Source: AP-15 sp963738185
GTDB lineage: Bacteria > Pseudomonadota > Alphaproteobacteria > ATCC43930 > CGMCC-115725
Reading direction: 5' to 3'
Assembly: GCA_963738185.1 (NCBI GenBank)
Contig: CAVTVA010000001.1
Location: 986,812 to 1,050,811 of the forward strand
DNA length: 64,000 nucleotides
The position numbers were made by a program, and so were the translations under genes. Shown here piece after piece: positions 55,627 through 64,000 of this stretch; positions within the stretch are counted from its first letter, which is position 1, and the number at the start of each line of letters is the position of its first letter. The notes below the pieces were generated by a model. That model did not search any database. It was not told where the DNA came from and saw only the letters and a program-made list of their open reading frames with translations.

Positions 55627-56278
55627 CCCGCCGGCCGCGGATCGGATCTGCGCCGAACATCGGGCTCGCGGGCTGCTACTGGCGGCGCTGCTGGCCGGGC
55701 TCGCCGGAATGGTCGATGGCATCGGGTTTATGCGCCTTGGCCATCTGTTCGTCTCGTATATGAGCGGCAACACCACGCAGATGGCGCTCGCCGCCGGGCG
55801 GCTGCGCCTCGACGAGGCCGGCTCGATCCTGGTGCTGATCGGGCTGTTTGTCGCGGGCGCGGCCGGCGGCCAGATCCTCGCCCATCTGACCGGCCGGCGG
55901 CATCTGACCGCGGTATTGGCCATTGTGACAGCACTGCTGGCGGCGTCGGCTTCCCTCGGCACCGCTCCAAAGCCGCTGGTGCTGGCGATGGGCGCGCTGA
56001 ACGCCGCCATGCACAGCGCCGGTAACGTCAGGGTCAACCTGACTTTTGTCACCGGCACCCTGGTCAGGTTCGGCCAAGGCCTCGGCGATCTGTTGGTCGG
56101 CCGTCCCCAGGGGTGGGTCTGGGTCGAGCAGGCGGTCCCGTGGCTCGGCATGGTCGGCGGCGCCGCCCTCGCCGGCGCCCTTTATGTGCGGATCGGCTCG
56201 ACGGTGGACTGGGTCCCGGTCGGCCTCGCCGGCGCGCTGCTGCTGTGGTCGGCGGCTATTCCCGAGCCGCCGCAGTAA
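55598..56278 (+). CDS. YoaK family (DUF1275) membrane protein
   Basis: A 226-residue integral membrane protein. GLAGMVDGIGFMRLGHLFVS, YMSGNTTQMALAAGR and the later hydrophobic helices are the YoaK/DUF1275 pattern, about six transmembrane segments. The function is unknown; some members are annotated as permeases. Translation likely re-initiates at ATG 55598 inside the malic enzyme end. Its 3' end overlaps the convergent CobW gene. Confidence 0.88.
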   Translation: MSPPTRRGRNPPAADRICAEHRARGLLLAALLAGLAGMVDGIGFMRLGHLFVSYMSGNTTQMALAAGRLRLDEAGSILVLIGLFVAGAAGGQILAHLTGRRHLTAVLAIVTALLAASASLGTAPKPLVLAMGALNAAMHSAGNVRVNLTFVTGTLVRFGQGLGDLLVGRPQGWVWVEQAVPWLGMVGGAALAGALYVRIGSTVDWVPVGLAGALLLWSAAIPEPPQ

Positions 56279-57216
56279 GGGGAGCGGCGAGGCAGGCGGT
56301 GAGCTGCGCCCGCAAGCCGTCGGCGTCGAGATTTTTGCCGATCAGCACCAGTCGGCTGCCATGCGCCGTTCCCGGCGGCGCGGGGTCCAGGGTGAACCGC
56401 TTCCCGACCAGGTGAAAGATGTGCCGCGATCCGCTGCCGTCGATCGAGAGCACGCCCTTGGCGCGGAACACATTTCCGGGCAGCTCTTCGAGAAAGGACT
56501 GGAATTTGTCGGCTGCAAACGGCCGGTCGCTGGCGAACGAAACCGCTTCGTACCCGTCGGCGGCCAGATGACCGTGACCCTGCTCGGCCGCATAGCGGTC
56601 GGACTGGAACGCCCCGGCGCCGAGGATCAGCGGCGGCGGAATTTCGGCTCGGGCGGTGCGCACAATCCTGCCGCCGCCGATCTCCGCGATCTTTTCTTCG
56701 ACCGACCGCGCCGTGTCGTCGCCGACCAGGTCGCATTTGTTGAGCAGGATCACATCGGCATAGCGCAATTGATTGATCGCGGCTTTGCCGTCGAACCGGT
56801 CGGGGCTGAAGTTTAGCGCATCGACGACCGCGACAACCGCATCAACGCGCACCCGGTCGCGGAATTCGGTGCGCAGAAATGTCAACACGATCGGCAACGG
56901 GTCGGCGAGCCCGCTGGTTTCGACGATCAAGTGCTCGACCCGCGGCTCGGCGCTGCAGTACCCGAAAGATCGCATCCACCAGATCGTTGTTGATCGAGCA
57001 GCAGATGCAGCCATTGGCGAGCTCGACCATGTCGTCGCCGGCGCCGATGATCAATTCGCTGTCGATCGCGATGTCGCCGATCTCGTTGACCATGACCGCG
57101 ATCTTGAGCCCATGCGGCTGGGCCAGGATATGGTTGACCAAGGTGGTCTTGCCGCTGCCGAGAAAGCCGGTGACGATCGCCACCGGCAGCCGCGCCTCGC
57201 CTTCCGCCGGCGACAT
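56256..57216 (-). pseudogene. CobW/COG0523-family GTPase (metallochaperone), one frameshift
   Basis: About 320 codons. N-terminal G3E GTPase: VAIVTGFLGSGKTTLVNHIL (P-loop), VNEIGDIAIDSELI, and the metal-binding GCICCS. After the break near 56952, LIVETSGLADPLPIVLTFL, DVILLNKCDLVGDD and the CobW C-terminal domain continue. One extra C explains the shift. COG0523 proteins deliver Zn, Co or other metals. The start is one base after the upstream MBL gene's stop, so the two are co-translated. Confidence 0.86.
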
Positions 57217-57217
57217 T

Positions 57218-58216
57218 TCAGGCGGCGAAGGTGTAGGTGGTGCCGACCGCCGATTGGCTGACCGCCTCGCCGAAAGCATTGGCCAGCGCGTGCAAGGCGC
57301 GCCAGCCGGTGCAGTGGCCGGTGATGATGTGGCTGATCGCGAACGGCCGCAGCCCTTCGACCGTCTGCGGGATGATCGCCTCCATGACCCCGCCCAGATG
57401 CAGGCCGCCGATCACGCAATGGATCGGAATATCCGGGAACAATCGGCGCACCTCGGTGCAGACATTGACGATGCCGGCATGCGAGCACGAGCTCAACACG
57501 ACGAGGCCCAATTGCCGCACATGCGCGACCAGCATGCGCTCGTCGAGCAGCAGCGGGTCGGGCTGCCAGGGCGCCTCGGGGCAGGTGCGGCTCAAATGAT
57601 CGACCCGGCCTTTTTCAAAGGCGCTGAGCCGCGGGATCTCGCCGCTCAAATAGAAATGCCGGTCGAGCAATAGCCGCGCGGCCGGGTCGTTGACAATCGT
57701 GGCGCCGAGCGCCGCCATCTCGGCCGGGGATGGCACGTTCGCGGCCGGAACCACCGTGCCGCTCGCCAATCGGACCGCGCGCTCGTTGAACATGCCGGGG
57801 TTGACGTGGACCGCTGCTTTGCCGCCGGCCCGACCGATTGCCTGCAATGTCGCGGGCAATGCGGCCATGTGGTCCCAATGGCCGTGGCTGACCGCGATCG
57901 CCTCGACCTCGCCCAAAGGGATGCCGAGATTGGCGCAATTGCGGATAAAGATCGCCCCTTCCGGCCCGGTGTCGAACAGCAGCGTGTGGCGCACCCCGCC
58001 CACGTCCGAGACCAGCCGGCAGCCAAACCCCAGATTGGCGCACAGCAAGGCTTCGCCCGACAGCGCCGTGGCCCCGGCCCGCACGACATTGGCGAACTCG
58101 GAAACCGCGAACAACGTCTTGCTGACGTAATTGTCGCTGACATCGTCGGTAATCACATCGACCGCCAGAGTGTCGAGCGGAACCAAGGAAATTGCCGAAC
58201 TGCCGGTGCCCGTCAA
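57218..58216 (-). CDS. metallo-beta-lactamase fold hydrolase
   Basis: A 332-residue MBL-fold enzyme. The binuclear site is in AVSHGHWDHMAAL; LLFDTGPEGAIFIRNCANLG, VLSSCSHAGIVN and SHIITGHCTGWRAL supply other ligands, a pattern like the ribofuranosylaminobenzene-phosphate synthase-related MBL group. TTG 58216 has GAGGAG six bases upstream. It is coupled with the CobW gene, which may supply its metal. Confidence 0.83.
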   Translation of the reverse strand: MTGTGSSAISLVPLDTLAVDVITDDVSDNYVSKTLFAVSEFANVVRAGATALSGEALLCANLGFGCRLVSDVGGVRHTLLFDTGPEGAIFIRNCANLGIPLGEVEAIAVSHGHWDHMAALPATLQAIGRAGGKAAVHVNPGMFNERAVRLASGTVVPAANVPSPAEMAALGATIVNDPAARLLLDRHFYLSGEIPRLSAFEKGRVDHLSRTCPEAPWQPDPLLLDERMLVAHVRQLGLVVLSSCSHAGIVNVCTEVRRLFPDIPIHCVIGGLHLGGVMEAIIPQTVEGLRPFAISHIITGHCTGWRALHALANAFGEAVSQSAVGTTYTFAA

Positions 58217-58389
58217 ATCGAACTCCTCGCCGCCGAACGCGCGATCCTAGGCTGCGGGCGCCATCAGGGCAATTTCTTCGCTGGGCCGGCCCATGTCCCG
58301 ACTTCGTCGACCGGGTGCCGCCGCGCCTGCACCGCCCAGGGTAGACAAACCCATAAACGATCAGGGCGATATTCGAGTTCTCGCACCTA

Positions 58390-58432
58390 GACCCGATGCC
58401 CGCTGAGTGATTCACTCAGCGGACATCGGGTC
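58390..58432. promoter_or_regulatory. 43-base near-perfect hairpin before a VOC gene
   Basis: Arms GACCCGATG/CATCGGGTC and CCGCTGAGTGA/TCACTCAGCGG pair around a minimal loop, with one internal mismatch pair. It ends directly before AGGAGGG, the ribosome site of the 58449 gene. It could act as an operator, attenuator or terminator for the upstream region. Confidence 0.55.
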
Positions 58433-58448
58433 CAGGAGGGAAATCTCC

Positions 58449-58937
58449 ATGTCTGGCATTACCCCGTGCCTGTGGTTTAATGGCAACGCCGAAGAGGCCG
58501 CCGAGTTCTATGCCTCGCTGTTCCCCAACAGCCATGTTGATGCGGTCCATCGCGCACCGAGTGACTACCCCTCGGGCAAGGCAGGCGACGTGCTGATGGT
58601 CGAGTTCAGACTGATGGGTCAGCCGTTCACCGGCCTGAATGGCGGACCGCAATTCCAGTGCAATGAAGCGGTCTCGTTCCAGATACCGGTGGAGACCCAG
58701 GCCGAGGCCGATCGCTTCGCCAACGCGCTCTCGGCGGTCCCCGAGGCTGAGCAATGCGGCTGGGTGAAAGACCGGTTCGGCGTGTCGTGGCAGATCGTTC
58801 CCCGCCAGTTTATCAGGCTGATCGGCGATGCCGATCGCACCCGCGCAAGACGGGCCTTCGAGGCGATGATGCAAATGAAGCGTCTCGACATCGCCGCGCT
58901 CGAGCGCGCCGCCGACGGCATCACCCCACCCGCCTAA
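58449..58937 (+). CDS. VOC/PhnB-like (3-demethylubiquinone methyltransferase-fold) protein
   Basis: A 162-residue glyoxalase-fold protein: ITPCLWFNGNAEEAAEFYAS, GDVLMVEFRLMGQPFTGLNG, NEAVSFQIPVETQAEADRF and DRFGVSWQIVPRQFIRLIG match the PhnB-like family often misnamed as a ubiquinone methyltransferase. No activity is established. AGGAGGG lies before ATG 58449. Confidence 0.9.
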   Translation: MSGITPCLWFNGNAEEAAEFYASLFPNSHVDAVHRAPSDYPSGKAGDVLMVEFRLMGQPFTGLNGGPQFQCNEAVSFQIPVETQAEADRFANALSAVPEAEQCGWVKDRFGVSWQIVPRQFIRLIGDADRTRARRAFEAMMQMKRLDIAALERAADGITPPA

Positions 58938-59142
58938 ACCGCCGCGTGGCCGAGGCCGGGTCCGGCCACGAGGTCGCCGGCGGGGAGTAGCGCTGGTCAT
59001 TTTCCGGATTGCCTGCGATTGCGAGGCCGATCACACGCTGCGGCGGTTGGGAAACGGCTCGCGGCTGATCATTCTATGCTGGTATGCTTCAGGGCACCCA
59101 CGGAGGCTGACGGCTCGGCTCCAGGCAAAGGAGGCCACATCC

Positions 59143-60831
59143 ATGACGATCGATGTCGCGACCGGCATTGTCCGCATTCTCAAGCAAGAGGGTGTGGGTT
59201 GGGTTTCGACCTTCCCGGTCTGCCGGGTGAACAACGCGCTGGGGCGCGAAGGGGTGCCGATGCTGATGATGCGCGACGACCGCTACGCCGTCGCGGTCGC
59301 CGACGCGTTCTCGCGCATCAGCGCCGGCTCCCAGGGGGGCTCCCAGGGGGGCTCACGCATCGGGGTGTGCACCTTCCAAGGCGGTGTCAACGCCGCCGGC
59401 ATGCAGTACGCCTATGCCGGGATGGCGCAGGCCTTTGAGGATGGCTCGCCGGTTCTGTGCATCACCGACGGCGTGCCGGCCGGCAGCTCGGGCAACAGCC
59501 AGTACGATGTCGCATCGGCGATGAAGACCGTGTCGAAGTGGTTCGGCTATCTCGACAAGCCCGAGCGCACGCCCGAGCTGATGCGCCGCGCCTTCACGAT
59601 GCTGCGCAGCGGCCGGCCGGGCCCGGTGATCCTGGCTATTCCCAATGCCACAGCCACATACGACGAGACCGCCGACCCCTACCTTCCCGTCAAGGGCTGG
59701 AAATCCGCACCCGACCCGGCCGATGTGCGCGCCGCCGTCGACCTGCTCCTCCAAGCCCGCAACCCGCTGATCTACGCCGGCGAGGGGGTCATCTACGCTG
59801 GCGCCTCGGACGAGCTGAAAGCGCTGGCGGAGCTGGTGAATGCGCCGGTGATCACGACCCTCAAGGCCAAAGGGGCGTTCCCCGAGGACCATCCGCTGTT
59901 TGTCGGCGTGCGCGGCGATCAGGTGGCGCACTACCTGGACAAGAGCGACCTGATCCTCGCCATCGGCTCGAGCCTGTCGCCGGGCCGCTTCAGCCACGCC
60001 ATTCCCGATCCGGCGAAAAAGACCATCATCCACTGCAACGTCGACGAGCTGCACATCAACAAGATGTATCCGACCGCGCATGCGGTGATCGGCGATGCGC
60101 GTTTGACGTTGCAGTCGCTGCGCCAGGAAGTGTCCGACCGCACGGCTGGCGCCGGGCGGGCGGCAGGTAATGTAGCGGCGGAAGTAAGGGCCGCTCGCGA
60201 CCAGGGGCTCGCCAGATACCGGCAGGTCATGAACTCCGACGAGACGCCGATCAACCCCTATCGGGTGTACGGCGATCTGATGGAGGTGCTGGATCTGAAG
60301 AATTCGTTTGTGACGCACGAAAGCGGCAACACGCGCGACCAGCTATCGACCGTCTTCGACACGCTGATCCCGCGCGGCTTTCTCGGCTGGGGCAATGTCT
60401 CGACCTTGGGCTTCAGCCTGGCGGCCGCCATTGCCGCCAAGAAGGCGTTTCCGGAGAGGGCATCAGTGGCGGTCACCGGCGAAGCGGGCCTCGGCTACAT
60501 GCTCGGCAACCTCGAGGTTCTGCTGCGCGAGAAGCTCGGGGTCACGGTCGTGCACATTTCGAATGGCGGCTTTGCCGGCTATGGGCCCGGCTTCTGGGGG
60601 CCGGGGCACGATCCCTTCACCCACCGGGTGCTGGGGCCCGACGAGGTGGATATGTCAAAGGTGATCGGCGCCCTCGGCTTCCACACCGAGCGGGTCAGCG
60701 AGCCGGCCGAAATCGTCCCGGCCCTGCGGCGGGCGCTCGAGGTCAATGCGTCGGGTCGCCCGGCCTATATCGAGTTCATCTGCTGCCAGTACCCGGTCTA
60801 CGGCCAGTGGGTGGGACGCGGGGAGGGGTGA
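59143..60831 (+). CDS. thiamine pyrophosphate-requiring enzyme
   Basis: A 562-residue TPP enzyme with the acetolactate-synthase layout. The N-terminal catalytic Glu of the family is replaced: the position near VPMLMMRDDRYAVAVADAFS carries Asp, so the reaction may differ. The TPP motif VAVTGEAGLGYMLGN is modified (GEA for GDG), with ISNGGFAGYGPGF closing it. An in-frame 12-base tandem duplication gives SQGGSQGGS near residue 65. The function is unknown. Confidence 0.8.
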   Translation: MTIDVATGIVRILKQEGVGWVSTFPVCRVNNALGREGVPMLMMRDDRYAVAVADAFSRISAGSQGGSQGGSRIGVCTFQGGVNAAGMQYAYAGMAQAFEDGSPVLCITDGVPAGSSGNSQYDVASAMKTVSKWFGYLDKPERTPELMRRAFTMLRSGRPGPVILAIPNATATYDETADPYLPVKGWKSAPDPADVRAAVDLLLQARNPLIYAGEGVIYAGASDELKALAELVNAPVITTLKAKGAFPEDHPLFVGVRGDQVAHYLDKSDLILAIGSSLSPGRFSHAIPDPAKKTIIHCNVDELHINKMYPTAHAVIGDARLTLQSLRQEVSDRTAGAGRAAGNVAAEVRAARDQGLARYRQVMNSDETPINPYRVYGDLMEVLDLKNSFVTHESGNTRDQLSTVFDTLIPRGFLGWGNVSTLGFSLAAAIAAKKAFPERASVAVTGEAGLGYMLGNLEVLLREKLGVTVVHISNGGFAGYGPGFWGPGHDPFTHRVLGPDEVDMSKVIGALGFHTERVSEPAEIVPALRRALEVNASGRPAYIEFICCQYPVYGQWVGRGEG

Positions 60832-60853
60832 CAGGATGCAGAGGACAACTCGG

Positions 60854-62000
60854 GGTTCCTGCGCAGGCAGGAACCCATCTCGCCTGCGATCGAGTGGTTG
60901 CACGATGGGTCCCTGCCTTCGCAGGGATCCGGCGAATACCAGCGAGTTTATGAGCCGGCCTTTGTGATCCAGGCTTGCCGCAAACCTCGGGTCTCTGCCC
61001 ACGGGTCCGGCCTAGGGGGGGCGGCCCGAGGATAAACTCCGGCAAGGACCCATGTTCCGGTCCACGCGATGCCGTTCGTCTATCTCCTCGCCGCTAAACC
61101 GTATGGGACTCTCTACGTCGGTTCGACCTTCGAGCTCGCGCGCCGCGTTTGGCAGCACAAAACACGCGCGATCCCCGGCTTTACCGCCAAATACGGCGTG
61201 GACCGTCTCGTGTGGTTCGAAACCCATGAAAGCCTTGAGACAGCATTGGTCCGGGAACGGCAAATCAAGAAGTGGAAGCGTGACTGGAAAATCAATCTGG
61301 TTGAACGCGAAAACCCGCATTGGGCCGATCTTTACCCATCCCTGTCGCCGTAATGCGGCGGACGGCATGGGTCCTTGCCTGCGGGGACCCGATAAAGCGG
61401 AGTGCCGTTGCGGCAAAGCGTTGAGAGTTGCTAAAAGGGAAGTGCCGGCTCCCTGCGCAGGCAGGGACCCATTTCGCCAGCGCTCGAGCGGTTGCCCGAT
61501 GGGTCCCTGCCTTCGCAGGAACCCGATAAACATCACGCTTGAGGGTATGAAACGATGCCGAAGCTGATCCCCGTCGGTGCCATGCGGGGCAATCCGGGGT
61601 TGCTGCCTGCAGGCAGGAACCCATTTCGCCGGCGATCGAGTGGTTGCACGATAGATCCCTGCCGGAGTTTATCCTCGGGCCGGCCGTAGGCCGGACCCGT
61701 GGGCAGGGACTCGATAAAGCGAAGTGCCGTTGCGGCAAAGCGTTAGGAGTTGCTAAAATTTGTGAGGTGCCGGGTCCCTGCGCAGGCAGGGACCCATCTC
61801 GCCAGCGCTCGAGTGGCTGCCCGATGGGTCCCTGCCTTCGCAGGAACCCGATAAACATCACGCTTGAGGGTATGAAACGATGCCGAAGCTGATCCCCGTC
61901 GGTGCCATGCGGGGCAATCCGGGGTTCCTGCGCAGGCAGGGACCCATTTCGCCAGCGCTCGGGTGGTTGTACGATGGATCCCTGCCTTCGCAGGGATCCT
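60854..62000. repeat. nest of palindromic repeats and a tandem duplication around the GIY-YIG gene
   Basis: Five copies of a unit of about 75 bases, typified by CCTGCGCAGGCAGGGACCCA, GATGGGTCCCTGCCTTCGCA and CGCTCGAGTGGTTG, lie at about 60854, 61448, 61598 (truncated), 61771 and 61923. A block of about 320 bases is tandemly repeated (61387-61600 and 61707-61927), each copy with GATAAAGCG, GTGCCGTTGCGGCAAAGCG and AAACGATGCCGAAGCTGATC. An inverted pair of about 58 bases (60991-61050 and 61652-61710; GCCGGAGTTTATCCTCGGGC) flanks the nuclease gene. Confidence 0.8.
61069..61353 (+). CDS. GIY-YIG nuclease family protein
   Basis: A 94-residue single-domain nuclease: FVYLLAAKPYGTLYVGSTFE (GIY-YIG variant with the Tyr pair), then ARRVWQHK with Arg and His, VDRLVWFETHESLETALVRE with the metal-binding Glu, and IKKWKRDWKINLVERENP. 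Family members of this UPF0213-like size are multicopy in alphaproteobacteria. It is intact and enclosed by repeats, suggesting a role in, or dependence on, those repeats. Confidence 0.88.
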   Translation: MPFVYLLAAKPYGTLYVGSTFELARRVWQHKTRAIPGFTAKYGVDRLVWFETHESLETALVRERQIKKWKRDWKINLVERENPHWADLYPSLSP

Positions 62001-62085
62001 GTAAAGAGGAGCACCTACTGTTCCCGCAAGGCGATGTAAGCTGTTGAAACCGGTAACTCATTTCCGGTCAGGCTCTGAGGAAACG

Positions 62086-62496
62086 ATGCCGAAGCTGATC
62101 CCCGTCGCCGACTCGTTGAGCAAGCCCTTCTGGGACGCCGTCAATCAAAGGCGGCTCGTCCTGCAGCACTGCGCTCACTGCGACCGGCTGCAATACCCGC
62201 CGCAACAGGCCTGCCAATTCTGCAGCTCGGCCGCCGGCCTAACGTGGCAAGAGGTCGAGGGCAGAGGCCATATCGCGACCTACATCGTGATCGAGGACGG
62301 CCGCCTCAACCGGCGCATGCTCGATCAGCCCTATAATTTGGCAATGGTGACCTTGGACGCGGACCCGCGGGTCAATTTCTATTCCAACCTCCCGGGCACC
62401 CCGCCCTACCAGGCGCCGGTGGGCGCCGCCGTCGCGGTGACCTTCGAGGAGGTGGCCCCAGGCCAGCTCATCCACGAGTGGCGGGTCGTCGCGTAG
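62086..62496 (+). CDS. zinc-ribbon/OB-fold protein (DUF35)
   Basis: A 136-residue protein with rubredoxin-like Zn ribbon (CAHCDRLQYPPQQACQFC) followed by an OB fold (GHIATYIVIEDGRLNRRML, VTFEEVAPGQLIHEWRV). DUF35 proteins usually bind acyl-CoA and assist thiolases. No thiolase is adjacent. Its first codons (ATGCCGAAGCTGATCCCCGT) are repeated twice upstream in the tandem block. Confidence 0.88.
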   Translation: MPKLIPVADSLSKPFWDAVNQRRLVLQHCAHCDRLQYPPQQACQFCSSAAGLTWQEVEGRGHIATYIVIEDGRLNRRMLDQPYNLAMVTLDADPRVNFYSNLPGTPPYQAPVGAAVAVTFEEVAPGQLIHEWRVVA

Positions 62497-62563
62497 TGTG
62501 CCGAATCCGAAATTCGCGGTGGCACTCTGCGGCGGTCGGCCATCAGCGTTCTGAGGGCTTGGT

Positions 62564-63365
62564 ATGAACGCAGAATTTGCTCCAACTTCATATTTCAATT
62601 CTCTTACAGAGGATGAAAAGAAGGCAGTGCTGGAAAGTGGCGTAGGTCAAGAGGTCCTGCACGACGGCCTCCGGTTCGCGATACCAATCTGGTGGGTATA
62701 TCAGGACACGACAGACGCATTCGGCTTGCGGAATGGCAGTGCCTTTCTCATTGAGCTTGGGCAGGGCGTCATCGCCGTCACAGCCGCTCATGTTTTCGGC
62801 GAGTATTGCGACAACAAACGGCAGGCGCGGGCAGCCGTCTGCCAGCTTGGAAATGCGCTGTTCGACCCCGAGGGCTTGCCTGATTGACTGCAATGATGAT
62901 CTTGACATTGCGTCGTTCAGAATCGGCCCGGAGATGGTCGGGCAGATCGACAAGCCAATTGTGCCTGCCGACGCTCCGAATTGGGCACCGTTGAACCCGA
63001 TGGAAAAGGAGTTCGCGTTCTTTGCAGGGTTCCCGGCCCAAAGTCGCGGCATGACGCCAACCGGCAGCATGTTCGCGGCAGTCCCCTATTTTGCCATGCC
63101 ACCAATCACCCGAGTTACTGATCGGCAAATCGCGTGCCGTTTCGAACGCGATAAGATGATCGATTTCAGCGGTAGCGGGTTGCCTCCGCAGGGTTACGAC
63201 ATCGGCGGTGTGAGCGGCGGCCCGATGTTGATGCCGACGTTGACCGACCAGGGCATCATCTGGCGCCGCGCCGGGGTAATCGTCCAGGCGGCTGCCGGTG
63301 ATCTGTTCGAGCAGGTTGTGGCTGTTCGCGCGACCTTCATCCAGCCGAGCGGCCGGATCGGCTAA
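62564..63365 (+). pseudogene. trypsin-like serine protease domain protein, one frameshift
   Basis: The catalytic triad is visible across two frames: His in GVIAVTAAHVFGEY, Asp in DDLDIASFRIG and Ser in IGGVSGGPMLMP. The frame breaks near 62880, just before LIDCNDDLDI. No signal peptide is seen (MNAEFAPTSYFNSLTEDEKK), so the protein may be cytoplasmic. GC is lower than in neighbouring housekeeping genes, suggesting transfer. About 265 codons in total. Confidence 0.72.
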
Positions 63366-63400
63366 ACAGATTCGATGCTGCCTGTGGTCGGGAGATCGCG

Positions 63401-63904
63401 ATGCTCGTTCGGATCGCTGTCATCACTCTCTGTCTTACAGCCCCGGTAGCCGCAATGGCTGATGAAGACACTCTTGTATTTCCGATGAAAGTCTTCACTG
63501 ATCTCGGTCATATCGTGCACGTCGAAGGAACGCTCTCGGGTGATGGCGTGGGATACCCTAGAAATACTACAGCGCTCACCTGCTACCAGGAGCGCCAAGA
63601 ATGCGATATGGTCTTCGTTGGAACTCAAGGACGGCAAATATTTTCGTTGGGTCTGCCTCAAATCTTTACGACACGGGTTTGGGAGAAAGATCGTATTATC
63701 GCTGATTTCGATTCCCCATGCGGCAAGCCACCCAATGCCGTTTTTGCCAAGGGTTGGCAAACTTCGACGTCCGAGACACTAATCATCGATAGGGCAAGGG
63801 AGACCGTTGAACTAAATGAGCACCCTTGTAACGAAAAAGCTGTGTATCACTGGACTATCGAAAACCCTAAGTTCTGGGAGAATTTGAGCAAACGGTATCG
63901 ATGA
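63401..63904 (+). CDS. secreted protein of unknown function
   Basis: A 167-residue protein with a signal peptide (MLVRIAVITLCLTAPVAAMA, cleaved after AMA). The mature part has four Cys (LTCYQERQECDM, DSPCGK, EHPCNEK) that could form disulfides. No family was recognised. GC is low, like that of the preceding protease gene. It ends ENLSKRYR. Confidence 0.6.
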   Translation: MLVRIAVITLCLTAPVAAMADEDTLVFPMKVFTDLGHIVHVEGTLSGDGVGYPRNTTALTCYQERQECDMVFVGTQGRQIFSLGLPQIFTTRVWEKDRIIADFDSPCGKPPNAVFAKGWQTSTSETLIIDRARETVELNEHPCNEKAVYHWTIENPKFWENLSKRYR

Positions 63905-63983
63905 CCGTTTCGTGGTCAAGCCGATCGCTCATCCATTTACGGAGCATACCTTAACCTCCGGAGCATAGAGGAGAGGGGGAACC

Positions 63984-64000
63984 ATGGCCGCATCAGCCGG
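63984..64000 (+). CDS. start of a gene cut by the window edge
   Basis: GAGAGGGGGAACC followed by ATG GCC GCA TCA, i.e. a plausible ribosome site and start (MAASAG). Only five codons are visible, so no identity can be given. Confidence 0.3.

Noticed and set aside
61551..61660. Short open frames starting at the extra ATGCCGAAGCTGATC copies
   Set aside because: They run straight into palindromic repeat sequence and lose all similarity to the DUF35 protein after about eight codons.
60854..62000. Regular repeats as a CRISPR array
   Set aside because: Units are palindromic, about 75 bases, irregularly spaced, with repeated rather than unique spacers, and no cas genes are present.

Overview
This window is high-GC, densely coded DNA from a bacterium that is most likely an alphaproteobacterium. 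The clues are the mix of families: CaiB/BaiF CoA-transferase, NDP-forming acyl-CoA synthetase, phasin, a squalene/phytoene-synthase-like protein of the NDUFAF6 type, a MerR-type HTH fused to a citrate-synthase domain beside a normal citrate synthase, and many short palindromic repeats of kinds common in Rhizobiales and Rhodospirillales. No rRNA, tRNA or CRISPR was recognised. The species cannot be named from this sequence.

Layout. 1-12 kb: minus-strand catabolic genes (amidohydrolase, two PuuE-like deacetylase-fold proteins, a broken molybdopterin oxidoreductase, PEP mutase/isocitrate lyase family enzyme, SDR, acetolactate-synthase-like TPP enzyme, and an unnamed protein with an internal duplication). 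12-15.8 kb: MscL with a zinc ribbon, a 2-oxo acid dehydrogenase E1 alpha/beta pair, and a PIN toxin-antitoxin module. 15.8-20.2 kb: an accessory island in which an IS630 element splits an ankyrin/zinc-ribbon gene, followed by a decayed asnS 3' fragment and a DUF5681 gene. 20-28 kb: asnS and a one-carbon cluster with a methyltransferase-like protein, an MTHFR-like protein and three MetE-barrel paralogues. 28.6-33 kb: oxidative-stress genes (catalase, Fe-SOD), Sua5 and the NDUFAF6-like protein. 33-45 kb: acyl-CoA and CoA-ester metabolism (two enoyl-CoA hydratases, acyl-CoA synthetase, two acyl-CoA dehydrogenases, CoA-transferase, MaoC, GMC oxidoreductase) with a second PIN module. 45-60.8 kb: DUF5681, citrate synthase pair, phasin, ManC, UppP, a decarboxylase-type amidohydrolase, dienelactone hydrolase, malic enzyme, YoaK, CobW, MBL hydrolase and a TPP enzyme. 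60.8-64 kb: a repeat nest around a GIY-YIG nuclease gene, a DUF35 protein, a frameshifted trypsin-like protease and a secreted unknown protein.

At least eleven genes carry apparent single-base indels, often one per gene in otherwise intact coding sequence (asnS, catalase, an acyl-CoA dehydrogenase, CobW). Several are best explained by uncorrected assembly errors. Others, notably the molybdopterin gene with an in-frame amber codon, may be real decay. The IS630 insertion is real and clean: removing the element and one TA restores a single reading frame of about 660 codons.
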